From a virus: a stretch of 45,226 nt of DNA. The position numbers and the translations under genes are program-made. How positions within the stretch are numbered: the first letter of the stretch is position 1; each line of letters starts with the position of its first letter. The notes under the pieces were generated by a model. It saw only the letters and a program-made list of their open reading frames with translations, had not been told where the DNA came from and ran no database searches. This document shows positions 25,641 to 32,236 of the stretch, piece after piece. The DNA is taken from positions 1-45,226 of the IMG/VR virus record IMGVR_UViG_3300046538_000092. The stretch is one strand, 5' to 3'.

Positions 25641-25895
25641 CTACCCTTCCACGTCTTCCAGGATGATTTCAATCAGCTTCTGCTCACCCAGCCGGAACAG
25701 CGCAAGCGACTGCATGTCGTCGGCCATCGGGCCAAACCCGAACACCTCGATGCGACCGCTCCCAGTACGCATGCCGATCACGCCGACCGAGCAGGCTTCA
25801 CGTTCGCCCGACTCAAGGTCATCGGCGATCTTGCGCAACGTGTGGACTGCATCACGCCAGCCTTCACGCTTGAATTCCAGCAGCTTAGCGGCCAT
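25641..25895 (-). CDS. Small conserved phage protein
   Basis: This 84-residue protein starts after AAGGAGAAATGA. It has an amphipathic helix (EGWRDAVHTLRKIADDLESGE) and two beta strands (CSVGVIGMRTG, RIEVFGFGPMADD). It is the only coherent frame here; the overlapping plus-strand frames lack ribosome sites. The function is unknown. It is on the late strand between small plus-strand accessory genes. Confidence 0.65.
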   Translation of the reverse strand: MAAKLLEFKREGWRDAVHTLRKIADDLESGEREACSVGVIGMRTGSGRIEVFGFGPMADDMQSLALFRLGEQKLIEIILEDVEG

Positions 25896-26035
25896 TCATT
25901 TCTCCTTGGAGGGATCGGCCTCGCTTCAATAAGCCGACGCCCTTTTGGAAGCGGGAACGCCTCCTCAGTCCACTAACTCATTGGGGATCGATGGTCTATG
26001 GTTAGGCATCAGACCAAGCCATAGAGGAACTGGAA

Positions 26036-26224
26036 ATGATCGAGCGCATCACTGAGGGATTGGTAGTGCAGGCGGCCAGGGAATGGGCTGCACGAAAGAA
26101 CAAAAGCAATACATCCGCCGTAGCCAATGCTCAGGAAACGATGGTCGCGCTCAAGGTCAAACTGAGCGATGAGGAGTATGCCCAAGCATTGGCAAAGCTT
26201 TATCGCGATTACGAAGAGTCGTAA
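26036..26224 (+). CDS. Small helical protein, paralogue of the 25427 gene
   Basis: A 62-residue protein with ribosome site GAGGAACT. The pattern LSDEEYAQALAKLYRDYEES matches the C-terminus of the 25427 protein, so the two arose by duplication. Both stand alone on the plus strand and are separated by one minus-strand gene. The function is unknown. Confidence 0.6.
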   Translation: MIERITEGLVVQAAREWAARKNKSNTSAVANAQETMVALKVKLSDEEYAQALAKLYRDYEES

Positions 26225-26235
26225 ATAACGCGTGT

Positions 26236-26424
26236 TCAGCTCACCATGATGTTGGTCTGCATCTGGGCGTGCCCGTGCAAGAGAGACACGACCAGCCCCT
26301 GAGGTAGGCCGGCAGCCTTGGCAGCGTCAATCGCTTTGGCAATGGCGCTATCCAGTTCAGTGATCGCCTGGTTGATGGCGGGACTCAGTGGCAATGCGTG
26401 ATGCAAGCGGGTGATGTTGGTCAT
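26236..26424 (-). CDS. Small protein after lysis block
   Basis: A 62-residue protein with a helical stretch (AINQAITELDSAIAKAIDAAKAAGL) and a histidine-containing C-terminus (LLHGHAQMQ). It starts 4 nt after the 32-residue membrane protein gene, implying coupling. Many Pseudomonas phages carry a protein of this kind near the holin and spanin genes; the function is unknown. Confidence 0.6.
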   Translation of the reverse strand: MTNITRLHHALPLSPAINQAITELDSAIAKAIDAAKAAGLPQGLVVSLLHGHAQMQTNIMVS

Positions 26425-26428
26425 GCCG

Positions 26429-26527
26429 TCACACGAGACTCAACGCAGCAACGCCCAAGGCAATGACCGCGATTACGATCCAGCCGAGAGTGGATACCGC
26501 TTTGGATGAATTGGTGTTCGAAGCCAT
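26429..26527 (-). CDS. 32-residue single-span membrane protein
   Basis: The ATG at 26527 has GAGGAATCACC in front of it. The peptide has a polar N-terminus (MASNTNSSKAVS) and one transmembrane helix (TLGWIVIAVIALGVAALSLV). It follows the holin, Rz and Rz1 genes, so it may adjust lysis timing (antiholin or pinholin-like), which is inference. A 36-bp inverted-repeat element lies just upstream. Confidence 0.55.
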   Translation of the reverse strand: MASNTNSSKAVSTLGWIVIAVIALGVAALSLV

Positions 26528-26547
26528 GGTGATTCCTCGTCGCAGGT

Positions 26548-26583
26548 CGCGACACAATTTGCTGATTCGCGAAACGTGTCGCG
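26548..26583. repeat. 36-bp inverted repeat CGCGACAC-N20-GTGTCGCG, copy 1
   Basis: Eight-base arms CGCGACAC (26548-26555) and GTGTCGCG (26576-26583) are separated by exactly 20 bp. The same arms and the same spacing occur at 31477-31512. It lies between the Rz1 stop and the next small gene. There is no T tract, so it is not a simple terminator. Confidence 0.7.
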
Positions 26584-26585
26584 GA

Positions 26586-26864
26586 TTACTTGCTTTGACT
26601 GCGCTTGATCTGGGCGTCCACCTGGTCGGCACACGTGTCCAGCAACTTGATGGCCTGATCCTTGAGCTCCCACACATCGCCGTTCAGGCGAAGCCCGGCC
26701 TCAGACTCGGCCGCGTCGATCCGCTCACAGGGAATTAGCTCTGGCGCTTCAATTCTTACTGCCTGGGTCTTTGTTACCAGCTGCGGCTTTCCCGCGCAGG
26801 CCGTCAGGCAGAGGCTGAGCAGCCCAATCACGAACAGGCTTGCTGTTGCGCTTGAGATCTTCAA
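26586..26864 (-). CDS. Rz1: Rz1-like o-spanin lipoprotein (proximal copy)
   Basis: A 92-residue lipoprotein whose signal ends LCLTAC with the lipidated cysteine at residue 23. The mature part has two more cysteines (IPCERID, LDTCADQ) and a helical C-terminus. It overlaps the 3' end of Rz by 116 nt in another frame, the usual spanin arrangement. It would sit in the outer membrane and bind Rz. It differs in sequence and in degree of overlap from the nested Rz1 at 981-1196. Confidence 0.75.
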   Translation of the reverse strand: MKISSATASLFVIGLLSLCLTACAGKPQLVTKTQAVRIEAPELIPCERIDAAESEAGLRLNGDVWELKDQAIKLLDTCADQVDAQIKRSQSK

Positions 26865-27126
26865 AGTCTTTCCTCGCCTTTTTGGCTTTGTCTTCGCTGG
26901 CCTTGATTCGCTTGTTCAGGTCTTTCAGATAGTCAGCGTTGCGCTGGGCTTCGGCGCGGAGGGTGGTGATCGTCGCCTGGCTCTCGGTGTTGGCCTCGAT
27001 GGCGTCTTGTTTACCCTTGGCCTCGATCGTCACCTGCCCTTCAAGTGCAATGACCTGGTAGTGCTGGATACCCAGTAACAGGCAGGCTACGAGCGCGATG
27101 ATTGCTGCAGCTGCGAACGCCTTCAT
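26749..27126 (-). CDS. Rz: Rz-like i-spanin (proximal copy)
   Basis: The 125-residue product begins with a membrane anchor (MKAFAAAAIIALVACLLLG). A long charged coiled coil follows (TLRAEAQRNADYLKDLNKRIK, KAKKARKDFEDLKRN). The ATG at 27126 overlaps the holin stop by 4 nt; the longer frame upstream is only the antisense of holin codons in another phase. It pairs with the overlapping Rz1 gene. This is the second spanin pair in the window. Confidence 0.78.
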   Translation of the reverse strand: MKAFAAAAIIALVACLLLGIQHYQVIALEGQVTIEAKGKQDAIEANTESQATITTLRAEAQRNADYLKDLNKRIKASEDKAKKARKDFEDLKRNSKPVRDWAAQPLPDGLRGKAAAGNKDPGSKN

Positions 27127-27437
27127 AGCGAATCCACCTTGCGACCCAGGAAGCGGGTCACCATTTCGCGAATGGCCGTAACGCCAAGGAAGCCAATCGC
27201 TCCACCGGCCGCGACCGAAAGATTCGACGGCCACTCCATCCAGGCGATAACGCTACTGGCCGACAGGCTCAGGCCTCCGCAGATCAGCGCTTCGAAGATG
27301 ATTCGGCGCTTGCTTGTTTCTTTGGCGTCGTACAGCACGCGCAAGAGGGAGATGAGGATCGCCATAATTGCGCCCTGTAGGAGTGGATTGCTCATTGCCT
27401 CCCAGAACTTGGCCCAGCTCTCAGGTCTGTCCGGCAT
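27123..27437 (-). CDS. Holin, lambda family type
   Basis: A 104-residue membrane protein with three hydrophobic segments (GAIMAILISLLRVLYD, ALICGGLSLSASSVIAW, VAAGGAIGFLGVTAI) and a charged C-terminus (FLGRK). The LRVLYDAKETSKRR loop and GAIGFLG motif are typical of the lambda-type holin family in Pseudomonas phages. It makes the hole that releases endolysin. The ATG at 27437 was chosen because the upstream part of the frame spans a terminator. It is the first gene of the late operon after the leader. Confidence 0.82.
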   Translation of the reverse strand: MPDRPESWAKFWEAMSNPLLQGAIMAILISLLRVLYDAKETSKRRIIFEALICGGLSLSASSVIAWMEWPSNLSVAAGGAIGFLGVTAIREMVTRFLGRKVDSL

Positions 27438-27533
27438 GATTGAGAATCCAATGGCTCCCTCTCGGGGAGATTGATAGATCCGACTCCAGCAGCACTCCCA
27501 GCTCGGAGCAATGGGTGTGGTGGAGCCGAAAAC

Positions 27534-27559
27534 GAAAAAGCCCCGCACAATGGCGAGGC
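27534..27559 (-). terminator. Terminator just before holin
   Basis: GCCTCGC/GCGGGGC stem (27540-27559) followed by a T tract on the minus strand, about 100 nt upstream of the holin start. It is the third terminator in the late leader. Confidence 0.75.
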
Positions 27560-27641
27560 TCATATAAAGAGTTTGAATCATTCAGACCGGAAGCAAGAGA
27601 AATTTACTCGCACCCATACTAGGCTCAACAGGTGATAGCCA

Positions 27642-27884
27642 GTGGCCATGAGGTCCGCCGTGAAGCTCTCGAATTTTATTATCTGCTACAGCTTCAACGG
27701 GTACCGCGTCGTGTTCGCCCATCCCTCGACAACCATGACAGAGGCGGATGCTTGCTACCTCTCCTTAATTCACTCTGGCAGCAATCTTGGTTCAGGTCCG
27801 CCATGCGGCGGAACAATCAGAGCAATGCGAGATTTCGTGAGATTAAGCGGCATCACCGAAGTAACTTGGCACCGATCTTTGTAG
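27642..27884 (+). CDS. Small orphan protein in the late leader region
   Basis: An 80-residue frame starting at GTG 27642 (AGGTGA 6 nt upstream) or ATG 27648. The segment FIICYSFNGYRVVFAHPSTTMTEADACYL, described by its SFNGYRVVF core, and the end GITEVTWHRSL resemble the general form of small Pseudomonas DUF6555-like proteins, but this is a weak match. It runs opposite to the late leader and is preceded by ATACTAGGCT (27616-27625), a decamer also found before the 36642 gene. Confidence 0.5.
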   Translation: MAMRSAVKLSNFIICYSFNGYRVVFAHPSTTMTEADACYLSLIHSGSNLGSGPPCGGTIRAMRDFVRLSGITEVTWHRSL

Positions 27885-27900
27885 ATTCTGACTGGCGCGA

Positions 27901-27925
27901 AAGGCCCCGCTTAATGCGAGGCCCG
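27901..27925 (-). terminator. Hairpin terminator in late leader
   Basis: GGCCTCGC/GCGGGGCC stem with a short T-containing tail on the minus strand. It is weaker than its neighbours at 27534 and 28008. On the plus strand it ends just after the small gene at 27642. Confidence 0.5.
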
Positions 27926-28007
27926 AAATAGGTGTGAGGGTCTTTCCCCTCCTGTCCGCCAAAGACCTGGCTGTCCTGGCTAGAGGTAAGTTCTTTTATT
28001 GCGCCCA

Positions 28008-28036
28008 CAAAAAAGCCCGACTCAATGGCCGGGCTT
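28008..28036 (-). terminator. First late-leader terminator (tR'-like)
   Basis: AGCCCGGC/CGGGCT stem followed by TTTTTTG on the minus strand. It lies about 40-70 nt downstream of the predicted late promoter at 28085-28114, the arrangement of lambda PR' and tR'. Confidence 0.75.
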
Positions 28037-28084
28037 CTCCGTTGCTTCACTCCTAAACGCACGAAGGAATGACAGGATGTGTGG

Positions 28085-28114
28085 ATAATGGCTCATTGGC
28101 TCACTGCCAGTCAA
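28085..28114 (-). promoter_or_regulatory. Predicted late promoter (PR'-like)
   Basis: On the minus strand TTGACT (28109-28114) and CATTAT (28085-28090) are 18 bp apart. The -35 overlaps the stop codon of the gene at 28111, as the lambda late promoter follows Q. Transcription would enter the terminator-rich leader and then the holin and the whole late operon. Confidence 0.55.
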
Positions 28115-28656
28115 GCGGCTTTTGTCTCAATCAGTTCTTCTGCATCCAGCAGCGTTTGAGCGCACACCAAAGCCTCATCGACTTCACGCTCCAGCGCCTT
28201 GCGGATGTCGCGCCGCCAGCGCTCCTGAGTTTTGATCGGGTGCGGCTCGTTCGACCAATTGTCCATCTCGTACCAGCCGGCGGGCAGCACATTGGTCGAG
28301 CGCTTTCCGTCTACGCCGGCGAGCTTCGGCAATGCCCAAGTGACGACGGCGCAATGCAGGAACCGCTCAGGCGCCGGCGAACGCATGACCTTCGTCAGCT
28401 CGGCAATCGCTGCATGCTTGCGCTCGGTGTGCGTGGAGAATTTCGCCACCAGCACCCGCCAGTGCGCCGCCGACAACGACTTGTGCAGCCGGCCGAAAAC
28501 CCAGCAGTCCTGGAGAAACGCCGCTTCCTTGCCAACGATCTCCCCCTTCTGCTTGGCACACTGCACATTTGGCTCGAAGTCACAGCCGCCGGCGGAATTG
28601 ATGGTCTCGGCGGCGAGCGCCCGAACAACTGCGGATACCACGTTGCGATATGTCAT
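28111..28656 (-). CDS. Gene in Q position, candidate late antiterminator
   Basis: A 181-residue protein of no clearly recognised family. It has a cysteine pair near the N-terminus (GGCDFEPNVQCAKQKGE), an aromatic central part (CWVFGRLHKSLSAAHWRVLVAKFS) and a charged C-terminal helix. It is the last gene before the predicted late promoter and three leader terminators, and overlaps NinG by 4 nt. In lambda this slot is Q. The antiterminator role is inferred from position only; a small DNA-binding or structural protein is possible. Confidence 0.45.
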   Translation of the reverse strand: MTYRNVVSAVVRALAAETINSAGGCDFEPNVQCAKQKGEIVGKEAAFLQDCWVFGRLHKSLSAAHWRVLVAKFSTHTERKHAAIAELTKVMRSPAPERFLHCAVVTWALPKLAGVDGKRSTNVLPAGWYEMDNWSNEPHPIKTQERWRRDIRKALEREVDEALVCAQTLLDAEELIETKAA

Positions 28657-29228
28657 GCCGCTCTCCCCTTCAGCTCTCTTGTTTTTGCCCGATAGTCAGC
28701 GGTCATCGCCTTCAGCTCTTCGATGGTGTACTTCTTCGGCTCATGCGGACCTTCCAGCCAGTCGACTGCTTCGGCGCCGACCCGCTTCACCAGCGCGATG
28801 CGGTAGTTGACGATGTTCCCGGACAGCTGGGTGTTGCACGGCGAGCACTGGCGGTGGCAGTTAAGCGGCTCGAAGCGAAGCGCAGGATTACTGCCAACAG
28901 TGCGGTAATGCCCTGCGTCGTATTTGCCCTGGTGGTGGCGGCCGCAACTGATGCACGGCAGTTCGGCGTCGCGCTCGCGCACCCAAGCGTTGAAAGCGAT
29001 CTGCGTGTCCTTGAGGTGGTCGGCCCGACTCTTCAGCTTCTCCTTGCGGACCTTGATCTCTTTGCGCTCGATCTGGGCAAGCGACTTGCGAGCCTTCTCC
29101 TGATTCACATCTTTAATGGCGAGCCCGCACTTGGGGCTGCACACGGCCTGACCCAGGCGCTGCGGCGGGAAGCTGATTCCGCACGCGGGGTTCTTACACT
29201 TCTTCGGCTTGGGTTGTTTGGCGATCAT
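28653..29228 (-). CDS. ninG: NinG (Rap) recombination nuclease
   Basis: A 191-residue protein matching lambda NinG. N-terminal zinc-type cysteines (CKNPACGISF, VCSPKCG), then a basic coiled helix (SLAQIERKEIKVRKEKLKSR), then a second metal and catalytic region (CISCGRHHQGKYDAGHYRTVGSNP, described for its CxxC and GHYR motifs; NCHRQCSPCN). Rap cuts branched DNA such as Holliday junctions and D-loops. It is coupled to NinB and to the Q-position gene by 4-nt overlaps. Confidence 0.92.
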   Translation of the reverse strand: MIAKQPKPKKCKNPACGISFPPQRLGQAVCSPKCGLAIKDVNQEKARKSLAQIERKEIKVRKEKLKSRADHLKDTQIAFNAWVRERDAELPCISCGRHHQGKYDAGHYRTVGSNPALRFEPLNCHRQCSPCNTQLSGNIVNYRIALVKRVGAEAVDWLEGPHEPKKYTIEELKAMTADYRAKTRELKGRAA

Positions 29229-29695
29229 GCAGCCTCCTTGCTCAGCAAATCAGTGAAGACCACGCCTTGGCCGGTGAAGAACGTGGCGATGCGGTCGGTG
29301 TACGCCACGCCCTGGGCGCGGTTGAACAGGCTGGTAACGGGGAAGCCATCAGGGCCGAACAGCTTGCACTCGCCCATCATGGCCAGCTTCTCCTCGTAGG
29401 GCAGATGGCGCATGACCCGGTACCACGCTGCTTGGAACCCTGAGTCCTCGTTCAGCAGGATCTGCACGCCAAAGTGCAGCTTGCAGTAGCGCCGGGCGTC
29501 GGCCGCATCGCCGATCTGGGTCATCTCGGAAATGCGCTTGTACATCCCAAACCAAAGAGAGTTCTGGTCAAGCGTGCGGTCCTTACCCGGGCGAAGGGAG
29601 ACCACGACGAACTTCTTGTCGCGGTACATGGTGGTCAGACAGGTGATGGCCTCGGAGAGCTTGGCCTGGCTGTTGACGCTGATTTTGTCGCTCAT
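29225..29695 (-). CDS. ninB: NinB recombination protein
   Basis: A 156-residue protein of the NinB family: the TLDQNSLWFGMYKRISEM motif is characteristic, followed by ARRYCKLHFGVQIL. NinB binds single-stranded DNA and supports the phage recombination pathway. The operon order loader, small membrane protein, NinB, NinG is compact with start and stop overlaps. Confidence 0.92.
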   Translation of the reverse strand: MSDKISVNSQAKLSEAITCLTTMYRDKKFVVVSLRPGKDRTLDQNSLWFGMYKRISEMTQIGDAADARRYCKLHFGVQILLNEDSGFQAAWYRVMRHLPYEEKLAMMGECKLFGPDGFPVTSLFNRAQGVAYTDRIATFFTGQGVVFTDLLSKEAA

Positions 29696-29787
29696 GCCGT
29701 CACCGCCATTGTGATCAGGACGCAGAACACGCCGATGGCAAAACCGGCGATGGTGCAGGCCAGTGTGTTTGCGGATTTAGGAATCAT
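29692..29787 (-). CDS. 31-residue membrane peptide between loader and NinB
   Basis: The ATG at 29787 overlaps the stop of the DnaC-like gene (TGATG) and its own TGA overlaps the NinB ATG (ATGA), so it is coupled on both sides. Ribosome site: GGAGGG. The peptide begins MIPKSANTLA and is otherwise one hydrophobic helix (CTIAGFAIGVFCVLITMAV). Exact fit to both neighbours argues that it is a real gene. The function is unknown. Confidence 0.65.
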   Translation of the reverse strand: MIPKSANTLACTIAGFAIGVFCVLITMAVTA

Positions 29788-30593
29788 CAGAAACCCTCCT
29801 TGCCGCGCTGAGATTCCCACTCGAAGGGAATGACGATCACCCCGCCCTCCCGCAGACGATCCGCACACCGCTCGCCGATGGCTGCCGGCAGTGCCTTGGC
29901 GTCCAAGTTCGAAACGATCACCGTCGGGCGCTGTTCCTCGTACCGGCCGTTGATGATTGCGAACAGCGTGGTCAGCTCGAAGTCGCTGGGCTTTTCCTTG
30001 CTGACGCCGATCTCATCGAGGATCAGCAGTGATGGGCTGATGAGGCTCGACAGGATCTGGCTTTCACTCTGCTCGCTGGTCCGGTCGTAGCTGGCGCGAA
30101 TGGATTGCAGGACCGAGCCGACAGTGCGGTACACGGCGGTGGCGCTCGATCTGGCCATGATCTCGTTTGCGATCGCCACAGAGAGGTGCGTTTTGCCAGT
30201 GCCAGGTTTGCCCAGCAGCAACAGACAACGGCCCGACTCGGCGATCTGCGAGAACTCGGCGGCGTACCGGCGGCAGGTGTTCAGCGCTTTCTGCTGCTCG
30301 GCGGTGGTGGCCACGTAGCCTTCGAAGGTTTTGCCGGCGAAGCGCTTCGGGATCAGCGCCGAGCCCAGCTTGCGCTCCATGGCCATGCGGAGCATCAGCG
30401 CCTTGCTCTGGCGCTCAGACTCTTCAGCCGCTTCCTGGGCGATCCGGGAGCACTCAGGGCAGCCGGTCTTCAGCTCGCGGCCGATGACCGAGAAAATCTT
30501 CTGCTCGAACTCACCGTGGGTTTCGCAATCGGCGGGCTGGATGCGAGTTCCTGGCGGAAGCTCGGGGGTCGGTTGTACTGGTTCAGAACGCAT
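29787..30593 (-). CDS. DnaC-like helicase loader
   Basis: A 268-residue AAA+ ATPase. The N-terminal part has a possible zinc site (CETH at 23-26, CPEC at 45-48). Walker A is GKPGTGKT (128-135) and Walker B LLILDEIG (189-196), then VSNLDAK (sensor I) and a C-terminal arginine in CADRLREGG. It would load the host replicative helicase at the phage origin, as lambda P does by a different fold. It overlaps the initiator gene by 11 nt. Confidence 0.92.
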   Translation of the reverse strand: MRSEPVQPTPELPPGTRIQPADCETHGEFEQKIFSVIGRELKTGCPECSRIAQEAAEESERQSKALMLRMAMERKLGSALIPKRFAGKTFEGYVATTAEQQKALNTCRRYAAEFSQIAESGRCLLLLGKPGTGKTHLSVAIANEIMARSSATAVYRTVGSVLQSIRASYDRTSEQSESQILSSLISPSLLILDEIGVSKEKPSDFELTTLFAIINGRYEEQRPTVIVSNLDAKALPAAIGERCADRLREGGVIVIPFEWESQRGKEGF

Positions 30594-31446
30594 AGCTACC
30601 GTCCTCCCGCTGGATCAGACCGTCGGTGTAGTTGCGGTCAGCGAAGCCGCTGTGACGGGACTGAGCGACCGGTGCCGGGGCCGACTCGGCCATGCGCTTG
30701 ATCACCCAGGACGCCTTGAATCCCTGCCACCCAGAAGTCAGCGCCTCGGTGATCGCGTCGGCGGCGGTGATCCCGGCTTCGACGCACTTGGTCAGCTCAG
30801 CGTTGACGGTTGACCAGACGGTGGCGGTGACGGCGGCGCGCTTGGCCTTGCGCTGGGTTAGCCAGTCGGCCAGCAGTTGTTCAGGGACGTTGTGCGGGTT
30901 GTCGGCCAGCAGCTGGGTCATGCCGAACGGAGCCTTGCGATCAGGCTTCGGTTGTTCCGGTTGCTCTTGGGGCGGATTAATCTCTTCCGAAGGAAGAGTT
31001 AATAGGGGTTCTTTCTTTGTATAAAGAAGGCAAGTTGCCGTTTTGGTCTCACTCGCATCAGGTCTCAGTGAGACGATTTGGGCTGAGTGAGACGATTTGG
31101 TCTCAGTGAGATTTACAGGTTTTTCCTCATAGAAGGACCACTCGCGAATAGGGGAAATCCCGATATCACCTCGGCTCCCCCCTACACGAAAAATGATTCG
31201 ACGCTCAAGGAGATGACTGATCGCTTTCGACGTGACGTCTCGGCGCATGTTGGTCTGCTTGCCGATATCGTCGGCGGTCAGGCGCTTGGTTTCGAGTTGA
31301 TAGCCGATGGTCTGCCGTGCAATGGCCATGAGAACGCGCAGTTCGCGCGCTGGCAGGTCAACCGTAGCCAAAGCCTCCATCAGGCTGTTGTCCATACGGG
31401 TGAATCCCCTGCTGCTGTTCAGCTGGATGATGTTGTCGGGGGTCAT
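30583..31446 (-). CDS. Replication initiator, lambda O-like
   Basis: A 287-residue protein. The N-terminal domain (GFTRMDNSLMEALATVDLPARELRVLMAIARQTIGY, described by its ELRVLMAIARQTIGY core) is the phage replication protein O winged-helix type. The middle, acidic and proline rich, is encoded by iteron repeats. The C-terminal part (LLADWLTQRKAKRAAVTATVW) contacts the loader. It starts after GGGAG. Gene order O-like then DnaC-like is standard for lambdoid replication modules. Confidence 0.85.
   Translation of the reverse strand: MTPDNIIQLNSSRGFTRMDNSLMEALATVDLPARELRVLMAIARQTIGYQLETKRLTADDIGKQTNMRRDVTSKAISHLLERRIIFRVGGSRGDIGISPIREWSFYEEKPVNLTETKSSHSAQIVSLRPDASETKTATCLLYTKKEPLLTLPSEEINPPQEQPEQPKPDRKAPFGMTQLLADNPHNVPEQLLADWLTQRKAKRAAVTATVWSTVNAELTKCVEAGITAADAITEALTSGWQGFKASWVIKRMAESAPAPVAQSRHSGFADRNYTDGLIQREDGSYAF
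31045..31118. other. Predicted replication origin: iterons inside initiator gene
   Basis: Repeats begin at 31045, 31061, 31081 and 31099, spaced 16-20 bp apart. The best units read GGTCTCAGTGAGACGATTTG, with a palindromic core GTCTCA-G-TGAGAC. An AT-rich stretch (30999-31035) lies downstream in the gene direction. Lambda has the same plan: four 19-bp iterons and an AT-rich tract inside O. Confidence 0.75.
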
Positions 31447-31476
31447 TGCTTGACTCCCTGAGAACGAGATTTGAGG

Positions 31477-31512
31477 CGCGACACGTTTTCGGAATTAACA
31501 AAACGTGTCGCG
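31477..31512. repeat. 36-bp inverted repeat CGCGACAC-N20-GTGTCGCG, copy 2
   Basis: Arms at 31477-31484 and 31505-31512 with 20 bp between. In this copy the arms extend to 13 bp each (CGCGACACGTTTT and AAAACGTGTCGCG). It lies between the initiator gene start and the OOP-like promoter. It is the same element as at 26548-26583. Confidence 0.72.
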
Positions 31513-31527
31513 ACATGGTTCGGGGTA

Positions 31528-31612
31528 TTGCTTGAATTGGGTTGGCTCTGCATAATCGACCTCATCAGGTAGTAATGAATTAGCCGGGGCGCAATCCCGG
31601 CTTTTTTGTGCC
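31528..31612 (+). ncRNA. OOP-like small RNA unit
   Basis: On the plus strand a promoter TTGCTT (31528-31533), 17 bp, CATAAT (31551-31556) is followed by a strong terminator (GCCGGGG/CCCCGGC type stem, about 31582-31604, then TTTTTT). The RNA would be about 50 nt (near 31563-31612). It is transcribed against the right operon, between the cII-position gene and the O-like gene, which is where lambda encodes OOP RNA. Confidence 0.62.
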
Positions 31613-31618
31613 TGAAAT

Positions 31619-32236
31619 TCAGGCGATGGATTTCAAGCTCGGGCGATGCTTCGCCAGCAGGGCTTCAGCCTTGCGGCCCAACTCCCCTGCCCGCGCTTCA
31701 ACTTGGCGGCACTGCTTGGCGAATGCTGGGAGGTGCGGCAAGTCCTCCTCGCACATCACTTGGTCGTCGAACACTTCGCTGCCGGTGTCAATAACATCGC
31801 CCAGGGCGCGGATCAGAGCGCCGAAGCTTTTGTTTGCACATTGGTCGCTGGTCATCTGGCGGGCGCCGATCAGTCCATGCCGGCCGGCGAGCTCGTTGAT
31901 GCAGTGGTCGCGGAACTCAGGCTCAAGTGCGTTGACCCACGACTCTTCCAGCCAGGACGGCATGTCTTGATCGCCGGACAACCAACGCTGCACGCGCTTC
32001 AACCAGCGGCCAGTCGCCTTCACAAACTCGCCCACGTCGTTCTGCGCGGTGAGGGCGGCGAAGTCCGGCACCTCTTTGGCTGTCGCTTTGTCCGGGGCCG
32101 ATAGATGCAGCTCGCGGCTTAGTGCCTGAGCGAAGTCGTCTTGGCTCAGGCTGGTGCGAGCGATCTGGTTTGCCGCGTGCGCGACCAGAACCTGGTCACG
32201 GGTTTGCGCGCTGTGTCTTGAACTGGACGTTTGCAT
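31619..32236 (-). CDS. Gene in cII position, possible regulator
   Basis: The 205-residue product is read from ATG 32236 (GAGAGA upstream); an ATG at 32266 is also in frame. It is helical and charged, with a QDDFAQALSRELHLSAPDK segment and a tryptophan-rich middle (TGRWLKRVQRWLSGDQDMPSWLEESWV, cited for its RWLKRVQRWL core). It may be a distant YdaT-like regulator, but no family is certain. It lies between the Cro-side small genes and the OOP-like unit. Confidence 0.6.
   Translation of the reverse strand: MQTSSSRHSAQTRDQVLVAHAANQIARTSLSQDDFAQALSRELHLSAPDKATAKEVPDFAALTAQNDVGEFVKATGRWLKRVQRWLSGDQDMPSWLEESWVNALEPEFRDHCINELAGRHGLIGARQMTSDQCANKSFGALIRALGDVIDTGSEVFDDQVMCEEDLPHLPAFAKQCRQVEARAGELGRKAEALLAKHRPSLKSIA

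Noticed and set aside
27632-27931. Alternative plus-strand frame overlapping the 27642 gene
   Set aside because: It runs through the downstream hairpin and has a weaker start; the 27642 frame has a more protein-like composition.
31045-31118. CRISPR-like array
   Set aside because: Units are adjacent with no unique spacers, are palindromic and lie inside a coding frame, so they are iterons.
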